DNA from: Beroe forskalii
Lineage: Eukaryota > Ctenophora > Nuda > Beroida > Beroidae
DNA length: 64,000 nucleotides
Assembly: GCA_011033025.1 (NCBI GenBank)
Contig: WFMF01000004.1
Coordinates: 1,426,001 to 1,490,000, forward strand
Direction of reading: 5' to 3'
Part shown: piece by piece, positions 34,105 to 46,200 of the stretch
Position numbering within the stretch: position 1 is the stretch's first letter
Layout: every line of letters starts with the position of its first letter
The notes under the pieces: generated by a model
The model's input: the letters and a program-made list of their open reading frames with translations, nothing else
Told to the model about the DNA's origin: nothing
Databases searched by the model: none
Program-made: the position numbers and the translations under genes

Positions 34105-34830
34105 AATCTCAGTCTACACACATGTTAAATGGACATGTGCATGAGACCTTGAACCACTAAACTTCCTCTCTACTGACTATGAGTTAACTCTAACGAGAAC
34201 AGTGTGGGATACCTCTCATGCTGTGATAGTTACTTAGTTAGCTATCCCATGGACTTATATTAGCAACAAAGTGTGCGAAACATCTCATGCTTGATAGTGA
34301 TGGATTTATTTGTGAGCCAAATATAATTGGCTTATTGGACCTATGATACCCTAATTCTGTGCTTCTCCGTCTCGACCTACTGAACGCCTAACTACTGTTA
34401 CCTGATGGTGACCGAAAGATGAAATAGAAATTTCTTCATCTCTACCTCGGTAAAAATGGTACAAAATGGCTAATGGCTATTCTCTGTGATACTTGGACTG
34501 TGGCAACCCGTTTCTGATTCTCAACGGACACAGCTTCTATCCCACCCTCTCTTCATGATTGGTTACGATTCAGTTGGAGCGTGTTTTTTCCTAATTGAGT
34601 AATTGTGAAAACAATATATGTAATTGAATGAAAACTTGATTGAAATTCAAACTATTGAAATATTAATTTAAATACCATAAAAAGTGAAAAATCGTAAAAG
34701 TTAATACAAAAAATCAAAAAATCACGGAAAATTATGAAAATATTGCCAAATTATTTGAGAATGATATGCATGGAATTATTAATTTTAACCGAACTATGTA
34801 TTTTGAAGTTATTATTCAAAATAATATATG

Positions 34831-34875
<45 letters not shown>

Positions 34876-35201
34876 ATATGTTATGACTATCACTACATAA
34901 TATTGTGTTTGAAAATAATGCATAATAAGTCAATACTTTAAATTAATTAGTGACTTATGCATTGACTTATGCATAATAAATTTAATGAACTATAATATTT
35001 ATAAAGAAATTTGATTGATAGTTGTTATATTGCTGTTATTTGAATATTTGATCATGGCTCAGTATTTTATCACCAAGATTATTTCAGTACTGAATTTGAT
35101 ATCAAAAGTTTACTCCCTGCATGGCAAAGACGCAGTATTGATTTAAATTATTTTCACTGTTAGGTACTGATATAATTTAACTAGATATTATCCAACTTTT
35201 T
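34105..35201 (+). other. Retrotransposon 3' untranslated region
   Basis: AT-rich, no ORF of note. It contains a (TA)n tract at about 34833-34874 and ends at the polypurine tract. Confidence 0.7.
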
Positions 35202-35215
35202 AGGGGAGGGGGGAT
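35202..35215 (+). promoter_or_regulatory. Polypurine tract
   Basis: AGGGGAGGGGGGAT lies directly before the 3' LTR start TGTTATAC. This is the usual position and composition of the plus-strand primer in LTR retrotransposons, and it confirms the element's orientation. Confidence 0.92.
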
Positions 35216-35800
35216 TGTTATACTCATCACCATCATTATCAGTCATTGCCATTCAGCTAATCAATAATCCTCGTCATCTTGAGACACTTCTCTCGCTTAA
35301 ATTTGGATGTTCCCTTAACCTTATTATATATATTATAATTTGAGATACCTCTCCTTGCCTTATGCTCCCCATTGCTTCAACGCAAAGATACTTCTTTTGT
35401 CGTGCTATAACAATTCCTGGATTTAGCAGATCTAATTACCCATTGTCCAAAACCATTGAAACTCACAAGACCTCAAGTTCATATTTAATTCAGCGCAACC
35501 CTCCTACTACCCATTGTGTCCTAGACAATTACCTTCCTTTGTAAGTCGCTATAATCATTGTCCAAGTTCATCCTTACTCCATCCATAATTCATGACTCCA
35601 TTCACGTGACAATTCCCTCCCCAATTACCTCATTGATATATAAGCAACTTTAATTATTGTCAAAGTGGACTTGACTTTGGAGAAGATTATTTTGGATCAA
35701 ATATCTAACTGTGAACTTTACCTAACTTTTATCGTGTCTTTTTCGTATCCAAATCATGCAAGACCTACTAACGGACCTTCCTAAACCCTCATCCTCAACA
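35216..35800 (+). repeat. 3' LTR of the large retrotransposon
   Basis: 585 bp, same ends and length as the 5' LTR, followed by the target duplication CTAT at 35801-35804. It differs from the 5' LTR by only a few substitutions. Confidence 0.95.
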
Positions 35801-37240
35801 CTATATCGGCATGTTATATAGCATTGGGTAGGTATACAGTGTGATTCCCTTATTTGGTGTGTTTGCCTAGAAGTGGATGATCAGTTTATTTGATGTTCTA
35901 GTAACGCAATGTAGTGGATTATTGGGTGAATAGATAGACGTAATTCCCTTATTCCATGTTTATAAGTTTATACAGTAATGTAACGTAATGTAGGTACTGT
36001 AGTACAGCAAAATTCCTTTATCTAGTGTGTTGATAGTTAACTGTTTAGAGTTGGGTAAAAAGACTAAAATCCCATATAATTCCTGTGATACAATAATTTT
36101 GCATGTAGTGTTGAATTGGGTGAACAGCATGAAATCCATTATTTGGCGAGTTAATATAATGTTGCAGTGTTGCTTATTGTTGGGTGGATAGAGTTAATTC
36201 CCTTGTTGATACTATAGGATTACATAGTAAGCGATGATGTTCTCTTATTTGATGTGTTATTAAAGTGCATTATTTTGTTCAGACAAGTTATACTGTGTTA
36301 ACATGTTAGTCGAAGTTGCGAGTGGTATGGCTTTATGGTGAACTGGGCTTAAATTATTGCATAATATTTAATGGGCGAGTAAACTTAATTCCCTAGTTGG
36401 CTATGTTTGATAATAAAATATTACATAGTGTTCAATGATCAGAGTACGTTCTCTTATTTGATGTGTAATATCATATTATTATTAAATGCTTTATTTTGTT
36501 GTGACAAGTTTCGCAACTTTAGCATGTTGGTCGAAGATGCGAGTGGTATAGCGTGTGAGAATATTGTAGAATGGTGATCATGATTCAAGAGTTAGGGTCA
36601 TTGTGCAGTGTTGTCATGGGGCTGAGAAATGCACTGTTATTCCCAACCCACCCCATTCTGTTGACTAGTAACAGATAGGGTGTTGCCAATCACAAAAATG
36701 GTGATTGGGGCTGAAAATAACGTATGGCTTAATGGTAATCTTGACTGGCAATTATAGTAGTGAGTTTTTGGGTTTTGGGGCTCTCTTGGAGCTTTCTCTC
36801 TTGGAGTTTTTGGGTTTTGGGGCTCTCTCGGAGCTTATGGGTTCTGTGGCTCTCTTGGAGCTCTCTCTCTCTCTCTCTCTCTCTCTTGGAGTTTTTGGTT
36901 TCTTTTGTACTCTTGTTTCCGTCTGTTCTGAAAGATAGAATTGTTAAGATTTGTTAAGTTGGCTATGTTGATAATAAAATATTACATAGTGTTCAATGAT
37001 CAGAGTACGTTCTCTTATTTGATGTGTAATATCATATTATTATTAAATGCTTTATTTTGTTGTGACAAGTTTCACAACTTTAGCATGTTGGTCGAAGATG
37101 CGAGTGGTATAGCGTGTGAGAATATTGTAGAATGGTGATCATGATTCAAGAGTTAGGGTCATTGTGCAGTGTTGTCATGGGGCTTAGAAATGCACTGTTA
37201 TTCCCAACCCACCCCATTCTGTTGAATAGTAACAGATATA
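35801..37240. repeat. Degenerate AT-rich array, right part, with an internal 280-bp duplication
   Basis: Continues the words of 15350-16632 (AATTCCCTTATTTGG, GGGTGAACAG). 36395-36678 is repeated at 36957-37238 with few changes. The spacer between them holds repeated GGTTTTGGGGCTCTCTTGGA words and a (CT)n tract at about 36861-36886. No gene. Confidence 0.65.
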
Positions 37241-37399
37241 GTCTGGTCAGTATATGCATGTACCCTGCAAAAATCCATTAACATATCCTACCAAGTTATT
37301 TGTGCTTCTTATCATGTTAGAAAACATATAAAACCAGGAGTATTGAAAAATACCTTGGGGAAACTCGAAAATTCACCACGCCCTTTTTTGACCGTGGGA

Positions 37400-38110
37400 A
37401 AATTTATAGATCACAGAAAAAAAGAAATTTATTGACAAATATATCATGATGGGTGTCTAAACCCATGTTTTTTGGGACGCTGAATCGATTGCAAGGGTTA
37501 TTTTCAGTCTTTAACCATCACCAAAGCCATTAGTGACCACGCCCACCTTTTATCACGGGAATTTTTGAGTTATTTTCACATGATATATTTCCAAATCAAA
37601 CTGTGGCATGTTAGGTGTCTAAACCCATGTTTTTTGAGCTGCTGAATCGATTGGAAGGGTTATTTTCAGTCCTTGACCATCACATAAGCCATTAGTGACC
37701 ACGCCCACCTTTTATCATGGGAATTTTTGAGTCAATTTCACGTGATATATTTCCAAGTCAAACTGCGGCATGTTAGGTGTCTAAAACCATGTTTTTTGGA
37801 GCGCTGAATCAATTGGAAGGGTTATTTATAGGTTCTGACCATTGCATAAGCTACTAGTGACCACGCCTACTTTTATTGTGAAAATTTTTGATGCCAATGT
37901 CACATACCTCTATACATGATATATTTCCATGTCAAATCTTGGCACGTTAGGTGTCTAAACCCATGTCTTTGAGATGCAGAATCGATTGGAGGGGTTATAT
38001 TATTTTCAGGCTATCACATAAGCCATAAGTGACCATATGCCCACCTGCGATCGTGGGAATTATGTTAGGAGTCTAAACCCATGTTTCTTAGGATTCTGAA
38101 TCAATTCAAA
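37400..38110. repeat. ~190-bp tandem repeats, left cluster
   Basis: Four to five diverged copies containing GGTGTCTAAACCCATGTTTT, CTGAATCGATTGGAAGGGTT, AGTGACCACGCCCACCTTTT and ATTTCCAAGTCAAACTG. The same repeats appear inverted at 40300-40725, so the two clusters could be the arms of one foldback element enclosing the DIRS-like relic. Confidence 0.85.
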
Positions 38111-38139
38111 TCATCAATTTTATGTATGCTATTTTATCA

Positions 38140-39660
38140 TAATGGACGTCAGTGAGGACACCCAATACCCATCTATGGCCATGATGCCAGACTTTTTCTT
38201 GACCAAAACTAGGGGAGAAATACCTCACCAGCCTGAACAAGTCCATCAGGAAAGAATACTTCAAGTGCAGAATCATCATCAAGCACTAAGTTCGACGAAA
38301 TCAGGGGGTTTTATGCTGAAGATTGACCTCAAAATGCATATAACAGGATGGCAATCTGCCAGGAAAATCTAGTAATCTTTTAGGGGAACGCAATATGGAC
38401 ATCTTGATATGCCTGTGTTTCAGACTATCCCCACTCCCCTGCTTTTAGCTTTTCAGCAGACCTGCTCAGGTCAATGGGTTGGTGGCCAATCTGAGAAAGA
38501 TTCTCCTATTCAGCGATCACCTGATATCGAGGCTAGAGTACCTAAGGTTTGTAGAGAACCAGGAGAAAAGCTCTCGGAACCAGTACAGGTTATAGCCTTT
38601 CTGGGAAAGTGGGAATGAAGCTGTCTTCAACAAATTAACAAACGCTAGACATGCGATAAATGTTTCCCTCCCTGAAGAAAGAGAAGCTCCTAGCTCAAAA
38701 TTCCGGACTTGCCGGTTTCAACAAGGGAAGCTGAGGAATATCAGTATATCAGTTGAAAGAACTGAATTTTGGAGCAGACTGTTCCTAGTGCTGACACAGT
38801 GAAACACCACACCAGAAGAATTTTGAGTTGGTCTGGATCAGCCGTACACCATCAGTTAGATGATAGCAACTCTGGATGGGGAGTATTGTTGAACTCCAGA
38901 AAAGCGCATGAAAATTGGTCCCCATAGACTTGTCTGGCATGCATACATATAGAAAAAGGAGAGGCGAAGAGTTCTCAAATCTGCAATTTGGTAATACAGA
39001 TATGGGAATCAGCCCATGTACATCCAGAATAAATCTGGAAAAGGGGCATGTTCCAACTTTCCAAGGGTTAAATTAATATAGCCACAGATTACTTGAGCAG
39101 CCTCTACCAGCAGGGTTGAACAGAAAACAAGGATTGGAGATTGTTCGGGCTATGGACCAAACAGTTCCATGCCCGCTGGGTTCCCTTTAGGGCTGACTGA
39201 CATAAATCACTGGAGCTACCTGTAACGAGCCTCACATTCACTCATTCAAATGAGACAATGCCTTCTCTCCATTCACTGTCATTCTATGCGGGATTCTGAT
39301 GGCCCAGGCTCCAGGTTTGCAAAGTTCAGGACAACCAGAGCCTGACAGTGGTGATTGTACCAAGATGGGAGACTCAAACATGGTTCATAGGTCTTTCAAT
39401 GTTTTGAACATGTTTTGGGACATTCAGTTACCACATAACACTTCTGCATGACAAAGTGTACAACCCTCAACCTCTGGGATATTTTCCATCTAACAGCTTG
39501 GCCTATGCTCTGATACAGGACAGGCATTTAAAGAAGAGGCAGTTTGGGGCCTGTGGTCGAGATTTTAACCCAAGCCTGGAAACCAAGTACCAGACATGCT
39601 GAAAAGGGAGAGTTGAATTCTGTCAGAAACCTGAAATGGACCCATTCAATACATGTAAGT
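38140..39660 (+). pseudogene. DIRS-like retroelement relic (RT, RNase H)
   Basis: Decayed coding region with stops and frameshifts. Recognisable pieces in order: LNKSIRKEYFKCR and MLKIDLK (RT fingers and palm of the DIRS type), LRKILLFSDHLISRLEYLRF (RT end), SNSGWGVLLNSRKAHENWS (RNase H), IATDYLSS (RNase H end), and VIVPRWETQTWF (the conserved segment before the recombinase in DIRS elements). A tyrosine recombinase was not confirmed in 39700-40290. The recognition is by motif memory only. Confidence 0.55.
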
Positions 39661-40299
39661 TGTTACATTAGTCCAATAATGGATTTTTACACGAAATGAA
39701 AACAGAGGGAGTGCCATAAGTCATAGAAGCATAGACTCGTCGGTCAGCTTAGCAGTAAAAAATATTTTTAATATCCACTCACTTGTCTACCATTAAGGAA
39801 AAGAAACTCTCAGATCATGATGCTGTTAATAAGACTTTTATGAAGCAGCATAAGAATCTGATCCACACAGGGCAAGATTTAACAGGACGTGGAATGTAAA
39901 CCAAGTGATGATCACAGCCAGCAATTCTTCCAACACTGAGCTTTCCAACTTACATCAATCCATTAAAACTTTTACCCTTGCATTTATGGGGCGCTCAGGG
40001 CCTCAGCAGACCTAGCAATATTTTCTATGTCACAGATAACAGTCTGGTCAAAGATTAAGATGGGGAACTACGTGTCAATAAAGCTTTCGTTCCCCAAACA
40101 GCAGAGTTCAGGACCCCTTACTACCCGTGAGAAACGATGTGGCATCTCAGGAAATGGCTAGATGAAAGCTTCAGAGCATGCATGGTTTGCATAGGAAGAA
40201 CCAAGAAAATTAAATAGCTATTCGTATCCATAATCCACCACACGTCATTATTAAGACCGCCTACATCCATGGCTAAAGACATAAAGGGGAAACTAAACC
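39660..40299. other. Continuation of decayed element, no motif recognised
   Basis: Between the RT/RNase H relic and the inverted repeats. Stops occur in every frame. A DIRS recombinase would be expected here, but no Arg-His-Arg-Tyr pattern could be followed. Confidence 0.4.
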
Positions 40300-40726
40300 A
40301 ATCGATTTAGCGCCCCAAAAATCGATTTAGCGTCCCAAAAACATGGGCTAAGAAAGTCTATTAGACTGTCTCAATTTGAAAATGAAGAAAAAGTGGGCGT
40401 GGTCACTAGAAGCTTATGTGATGTTCAGAGCCTATGAATAACCCTTCCAATCAATTCGGCACTCCAAAAAACATGGGTTTAGACACTTAATAACCTGCCA
40501 CAGTTTGACTTGGAAATATATCGTGAAATTGGCTCAAAAATTCCCACGATAAAAGGTGGACGTGGTCACTAATGGCTTATGTGATGGTCAAGGACTGAAA
40601 ATAACCCTTCCAATCGATTCAGCAGCTCAAAAAACATGGGTTTAGACACCTAACATGCCACAGTTTGATTTGGAAATATAGCATGTGAAAATGACTCAAA
40701 AATTCCCACGATAAAAGGTGGGCGTT
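40300..40726. repeat. ~190-bp repeats, right cluster (inverted)
   Basis: Two to three copies of the 37400-38110 unit in the opposite orientation. The last unit is cut at GGTGGGCG (about 40726), where unrelated sequence of an LTR begins. Confidence 0.85.
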
Positions 40727-40735
40727 TTAGTAGGG

Positions 40736-41668
40736 TGGTAGACCCAGTAAGACAAGTTGCGTAACTAGGGTAAGGAAAATAGAAGTGAAGTATAAACACG
40801 TCATCGACGTTTACACAGAGAGCTTACGTAAACAAATCTCGCCACGTCACCTACACTCCACGGTTCTCCCCCGTGGGGGAGAACCCAACTGTTCAACTGT
40901 TAAAAATGTGCATCTACACATGCACTGATAAATACACATAAAATGCACATGCATTTCGCATCTGTATGAACCGTTTGCAGACTCTTGTGGCCCTCGTGGC
41001 CACGATGAACGTGCGCTGCGCTGCCAGTCCCAGCCCTCGTGGCTGCTGTCCTCCGGATACCACGGCCTTGTGCCGTCCCACCTCCGCCAGTCCGCCACAA
41101 CACCATCCGCCAAGCCCAACCGCCGTCCACCAAGTCCAATCGCCAACCCGTAGACACACGTCTGTCTACTGCCCAACCATATTGCGCCTGTCCTGCTGTC
41201 ACTGTTAGTGAAATCGCCTGATGTTCTTCCCTGGAGTGTGACGTAGGGAATGTCTGGACGGTGACAGGGTCTGGTGAAGTGATGAATCGGTCGTCCATCC
41301 TATCTGAACCCAAGCTGCACGAGCCAACCTGTCGCAGACAGGGATAACGTGCCTCCTTCCTGTCGCAGACAGGGTATAACGGGGTGATGAACAAGTCGTC
41401 CATCTCGCAAGAGCCCTCCTGTCGAAGACAGGGAACTGAAAACAAACTTCCAAACGAAACTATCTGAGGGTACCTAGGTGATCACTAAGAAGTACTGAAG
41501 TGAGTGACCTGGAAGGTGTGATCCAAAGCCTAAGCACTTACTCCTGAGGCATCTATTGTATCTTCAATCTTGATAGTCAGGGAAACACAGATTTGATAGC
41601 TAAAACATAGGACTAAAACATAGGAGGCTAGGGAATATATAACAGGTTAATATCAAGTATATAACAAT
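40736..41668 (-). repeat. LTR of a minus-strand LTR retrotransposon
   Basis: Read on the minus strand, the segment starts TGTTATATACTTG at 41668, directly behind a polypurine tract. It ends at about 40736 (ACCA), where the neighbouring tandem repeat is interrupted. It contains two copies of a CCTGTCTGCGACAGG-centred palindrome and a GC-rich stretch with open frames of 80-180 codons that are not genes. The left limit is approximate and no second LTR is present. Confidence 0.6.
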
Positions 41669-41684
41669 CTCCCCCCTCGCGGCG
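41669..41684 (-). promoter_or_regulatory. Polypurine tract, minus strand
   Basis: On the minus strand GCGAGGGGGGAGAT lies directly before the LTR start TGTTATATAC. Together with the pol tail at 42103 it fixes the element's orientation. Confidence 0.75.
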
Positions 41685-42102
41685 AACTTGTACTAGTCAG
41701 AGATCGGACCACCAGTGTGGCCGCGCGGCTCGGCGCTACGCGCGCGCGCAAAATTGAGATCAACAAATGTTGAGAGTTTTAACACGGACTAGCAGAAGTT
41801 GCTCGCGCGTTACGTACAGTAACATATATCTGTGCGACCAACTAATTGCCACAAATATCAAAAGTTCACAAATCCTGCACATATCCTCCCTCTTTCTCAA
41901 ATAAACGGAGAAAATTACAAATAACGGATTTCAGTCAATTATAAAACTTTAAAACTCTGATAATGTATCAGCTCATACATTAATAAATAAATTTAAATAA
42001 CACGGCTCTCATTATGAATAAATTACTTTGACAAATACATCATGAATAAAATGGTAAAAATTGCACTGCAATACAGTTACAAGTTACATTACATAAATGG
42101 CA

Positions 42103-42533
42103 TCAACTCATGCCTTTCATCTTTAAAATAGCGGCACTCTTAGCGGTTCTAGAAGGTCTCGATTGCGGTTCAATCGAAGATGAACTTACCACGGGTTTTG
42201 ACAAACCTGTTGTACCGTGATTTGTCACATGAGAGGCAGGTTTCGCCGGTGACGATGCTTTTCCGGCGGTGGGAGTCTCTGAACTCGACGTCACTGTCTC
42301 GTTCCTCGTCATGTCCTCGTTGTAGGTTGCTCTCAAACGTCTCCGTTCAAGAGTCTCATCTAACTTCTGAAACTTGACATTGGAGCGGACAAGCTCCCGA
42401 GTTAAATGTTCTCGTTGTGATTCAGGAATCACGCTCCTGTTCAGCTTGATCACTGGACTGTGACGTGGTTTTATGACGTCAGCGTGCTTCTTAACGAGAC
42501 GGTTCTCGTGCTGGATCTCGTAGTTGTTTGAGT
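42103..42533 (-). pseudogene. Pol C-terminus of the minus-strand LTR element
   Basis: About 140 residues ending RPSRTAKSAAILKMKGMS. It is Ser/Thr/Lys-rich with charged helical segments. It lies where the pol end should be, followed by about 420 bp of 3' UTR, a polypurine tract and an LTR. The RPSRT ending resembles the SSR-type tail of many Ty3 or Copia polyproteins. The first ~20 codons of the longer open frame (up to 42597) come from an unrelated repeat, so the element is cut at about 42533. Confidence 0.5.
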
Positions 42534-43215
42534 TTGATTCTGAAGTATGGTATGTCTTTCTTAGGTCGTCCATGGATGGCGTGCAAATTTTCAGCACAAT
42601 TGGCCACAGTTTTTCGATTTCGGATCTTGGGTGCCTCAGAAATGAAGAACATCCTGGATCACTGTTTTGAGAGGTAAAAATAGGGTTTTTTGGATTTTAC
42701 AGGAAAACAAAGGAAAACTGGCGAATATCATTGGTTCAGTGGTTTCAGGCGCATAATTTATGACCAGATACACTTCTATTTAACCACCCATGAGACATCT
42801 ACGCCCAATAAGGGGCGAAAAAAGGCAGTTTTTAAGCCGAAAAACGCGATTTTAACCCCCCATAACAGACAGAAAATGGCTGATTTCGGGATTCTGAAGT
42901 ATGGTATGTCTTTCTTAGGTCGTCCATGGATGGCGTGCAAATTTCCAGCTCAATCGGCCAAAGATTTTCGATTTCGGATTTTGGGTGCCTCAGAAATGAA
43001 GACACGCATGGATCACTGTTTTGAGAGGTAAAAATAGGGTTTTTTGGATTTTACAGGAAAACAAAGGAAAACTGGCGAATATCATTGGTTCAGTGGTTTC
43101 AGGCGCATAATTTATGACCAGATACACTTCTATTTTACCACCATGAACATCTACACCCAATAAAGAGGCGAAAAAAGGCAGTTACAAACTAAAAACGCGA
43201 AATTTAACCCCCATA
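42534..43215. repeat. ~355-bp tandem duplication
   Basis: 42534-42888 (starting GATTCTGAAGTATGGTATGT) is repeated from about 42889 to 43215, with differences such as TTTTCAGC/TTTCCAGC and ACCACCCATGAGAC/ACCACCATGAAC. It joins the broken LTR element to the satellite array. No gene. Confidence 0.85.
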
Positions 43216-43218
43216 ACA

Positions 43219-46200
43219 GTGACGTGACGTGTGTGACGTGACGTGTGTGACGTGACGTGTGTGACGTGACGTGTGTGACGTGACGTGTGTGACGTGACGT
43301 GTGTGACGTGACGTGTGACGTGACGTGTGACGTGACGTGTGTGACGTGACGTGACGTGTGTGACGTGACGTGACGTGACGTGACGTGTGTGACGTGACGT
43401 GTGACGACGTGACGTGTGTGACGTGACGTGTGTGACGTGACGTGTGTGACGTGACGTGTGACGTGACGTGTGTGACGTTATTAATGACGTGACCATGACG
43501 TGTGACTTGTGTGACGTGACGTGTGTGACGACGTGTGACGTGACGTGTGTGACGTGACGTGTGTGACGTGACGTGTGACGTGACGTGTGTGACGTGACGT
43601 GTGTGACGTGACGTGTGACGTGACGTGTGTGACGTGTGTGACGTGACGTGTGTGACGTGACGTGACGTGACGTGACGTGACGTGACGTGACGTGACGTGT
43701 GACGTGACGTGTGTGACGTGACGTGTGTGACGTGACGTGTGTGACGTGTGTGACGTGACGTGTGTGACGTGACGTGTGTGACGTGACGTGTGTGACGTGA
43801 CGTGTGTGACGTGACGTGTGTGACGTGACGTGACGTGAGACGTGACGTGTGACGTGACGTGTGTGACGTGACGTGTGTGACATGACGTGTGTGACGTGAC
43901 GTGTGACGTGACGTGTGTGACGTGACGTGTGTGACGTGACGTGTGTGACGTGACGTGTGTGACGTGACGTGTGTGACGTGACGTGTGTGACGTGACGTGT
44001 GTGACGTGACGTGTGTGACGTGACGTGTGACGTGACGTGTGACATGACGTGACGTGTGACGTGACGTGACATGACGTGACGTGACGTGACGTGTGACGTG
44101 ACGTGTGTGACGTGACGTGTGTGACGTGACGTGTGTGACGTGACGTGTGTGACGTGACGTGTGACGTGACGTGACGTGTGTGACGTGACGTGTGTGACGT
44201 GACGTGTGTGACGTGACGTGTGTGACGTGACGTGTGACGTGACGTGTGTGACGTGACGTGTGTGACGTGACGTGTGACGTGACGTGTGTGACGTGACGTG
44301 TGACGTGACGTGTGTGACGTAGGCGACAGTGTGACGTGACGTGTGTGACGTGACGTGTGACGTGACGTGTGTGACGTGACGTGTGTGACGTGACGTGGTA
44401 ATGACGTGACGTGACGTGACGTGTGACGTGACGTGTGACGTGACGTGTGACGTGACGTGTGACGTGACGTGTGACGTGACGTGTGACGTGACGTGTGACG
44501 TGATGTGTGACGTGAAGTGTGACGTGAAGTGTGACGTGAAGTGTGACGTGACGTGTGACGTGACGTGTGTGACGTGACGTGTGACGTGACGTGTGACGTG
44601 ACGTGTGACGTGACGTGACGTGTGACGTGACGTGTGACGTGTGACGTGACGTGTGACGTGACGTGTGACGTGACGTGTGACGTGAGACGTGACGTGTGAC
44701 GTGACGTGTGACGTGACGTGTGACGTGACGTGTGACGTGAGACGTGACGTGTGACGTGACGTGTGTGACGTGACGTGTGTTACGTGACGTGTGTGACGTG
44801 ACGTGTGTGACGTGACGTGTGTGACGTGACGTGTGTGACGTGACGTGTGACGTGACGTGTGACGTGACGTGTGACGTGACGTGTGACGTGACGACGTGTG
44901 ACGTGACGTGTGTGACGTGACGTGTGACGTGACGTGTGTGACGTGACGTGTGACGTGACGTGTGACGTGACGTGTGTGACGTGACGTGTGTGACGTGACG
45001 TGTGACGTGACATGTGTGACGTGACGTGTGTGACGTGACGTGACGTGTGACGTGACGTGTGACGTGACGTGTGTGACGTGACGTGTGTGACGTGACGTGT
45101 GTGACGTGACGTGTGTGACGTGACGTGTGACGTGACGTGTGACGTGACGTGACGTGTGTGACGTGACGTGTGTGACGTGACGTGTGTGACGTGACGTGTG
45201 ACGTGACGTGTGTGACGTGACGTGTGACGACGTGTGACGTGACGTGTGACGTGACGTGTTTGACGTGACGTGTGACGTGACGTGTGACGTGACGTGAGAC
45301 GTGACGTGACGTGACGTGACGTGACGTGACGTGACGTGTGACGTGACGTGTGACGTGACGTGTGACGTGACGTGTGACGTGACGTGTGACGTGACGTGTG
45401 ACGTGACGTGTGACGTGACGTGTGACGTGACGTGACGTGTGACGTGACGTGTGACGTGACGTGTGACGTGACGTGTGACGTGACGTGTGACGTGACGTGA
45501 CGTGACGTGTGACGTGACGTGTGACGTGACGTGACGTGACGTGTGACGTGACGTGTGACGACGTGACGTGTGACGTGACGTGACGTGACGTGTGACGTGA
45601 CGTGTGACGTGACGTGTGACGTGACGTGTGACGTGACGTGTGACGTGACGTGTGACGTGACGTGTGACGTGACGTGTGACGTGACGTGTGACGTGACGTG
45701 ACGTGTGACGTGACGTGACGTGTGACGTGACGTGACGTGACGTGTGACGTGACGTGACGTGACGTGTGACGTGACGTGTGACGTGACGTGTGACGTGACG
45801 TGTGACGTGACGTGTGACGTGACGTGTGACGTGACGTGTGACGTGAGACGTGACGTGTGACGTGACGTGTGACGTGACGTGTGACGTGACGTGTGACGTG
45901 ACGTGTGACGTGACGTGTGACGTGACGTGTGACGTGACGTGTGACGTGACGTGTGACGTGACGTGTGACGTGACGTGACGTGACGACGTGTGACGTGACG
46001 TGTGACGTGACGTGTGACGTGACGTGACGTGACGTGTGACGTGACGTGTGACGTGACGTGTGACGTGACGTGTGACGTGACGTGTGACGTGACGTGTGAC
46101 GTGACGTGTGACGACGTGTGTGACGTGACGTGACGTGTGACGTGACGTGTGACGTGACGTGTGACGTGACGTGTGACGTGACGTGTGACGTGACGTGTGA

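Larger units (their letters stand above)
16633..35800 (+). mobile_element. Full-length Ty3/gypsy-type LTR retrotransposon with env
   Basis: The element is bounded by two 585-bp LTRs and a 4-bp target duplication CTAT (16629-16632, 35801-35804). The order LTR, gag, protease, RT, RNase H, integrase with GPY/F motif, env-like gene, extra ORF, polypurine tract, LTR is that of env-bearing Metaviridae (errantivirus-like). It is 19,168 bp because three other elements (18663-21941, 26650-29507, about 31110-32984) lie inside it; without these it is about 11 kb. Several frameshifts and a 397-bp duplication make this copy defective. Confidence 0.93.

Noticed and set aside
36705..36957. Leu/Ser/Gly-rich frames of 65-77 codons
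   Set aside because: They come from GGTTTTGGGGCTCTCTTGGA repeats and a (CT)n tract.
40900..41445. Minus-strand 181-codon frame and overlapping plus-strand frames
   Set aside because: They lie inside the presumed LTR in a GC-rich stretch, several frames on both strands are open together, and part is an internal repeat.
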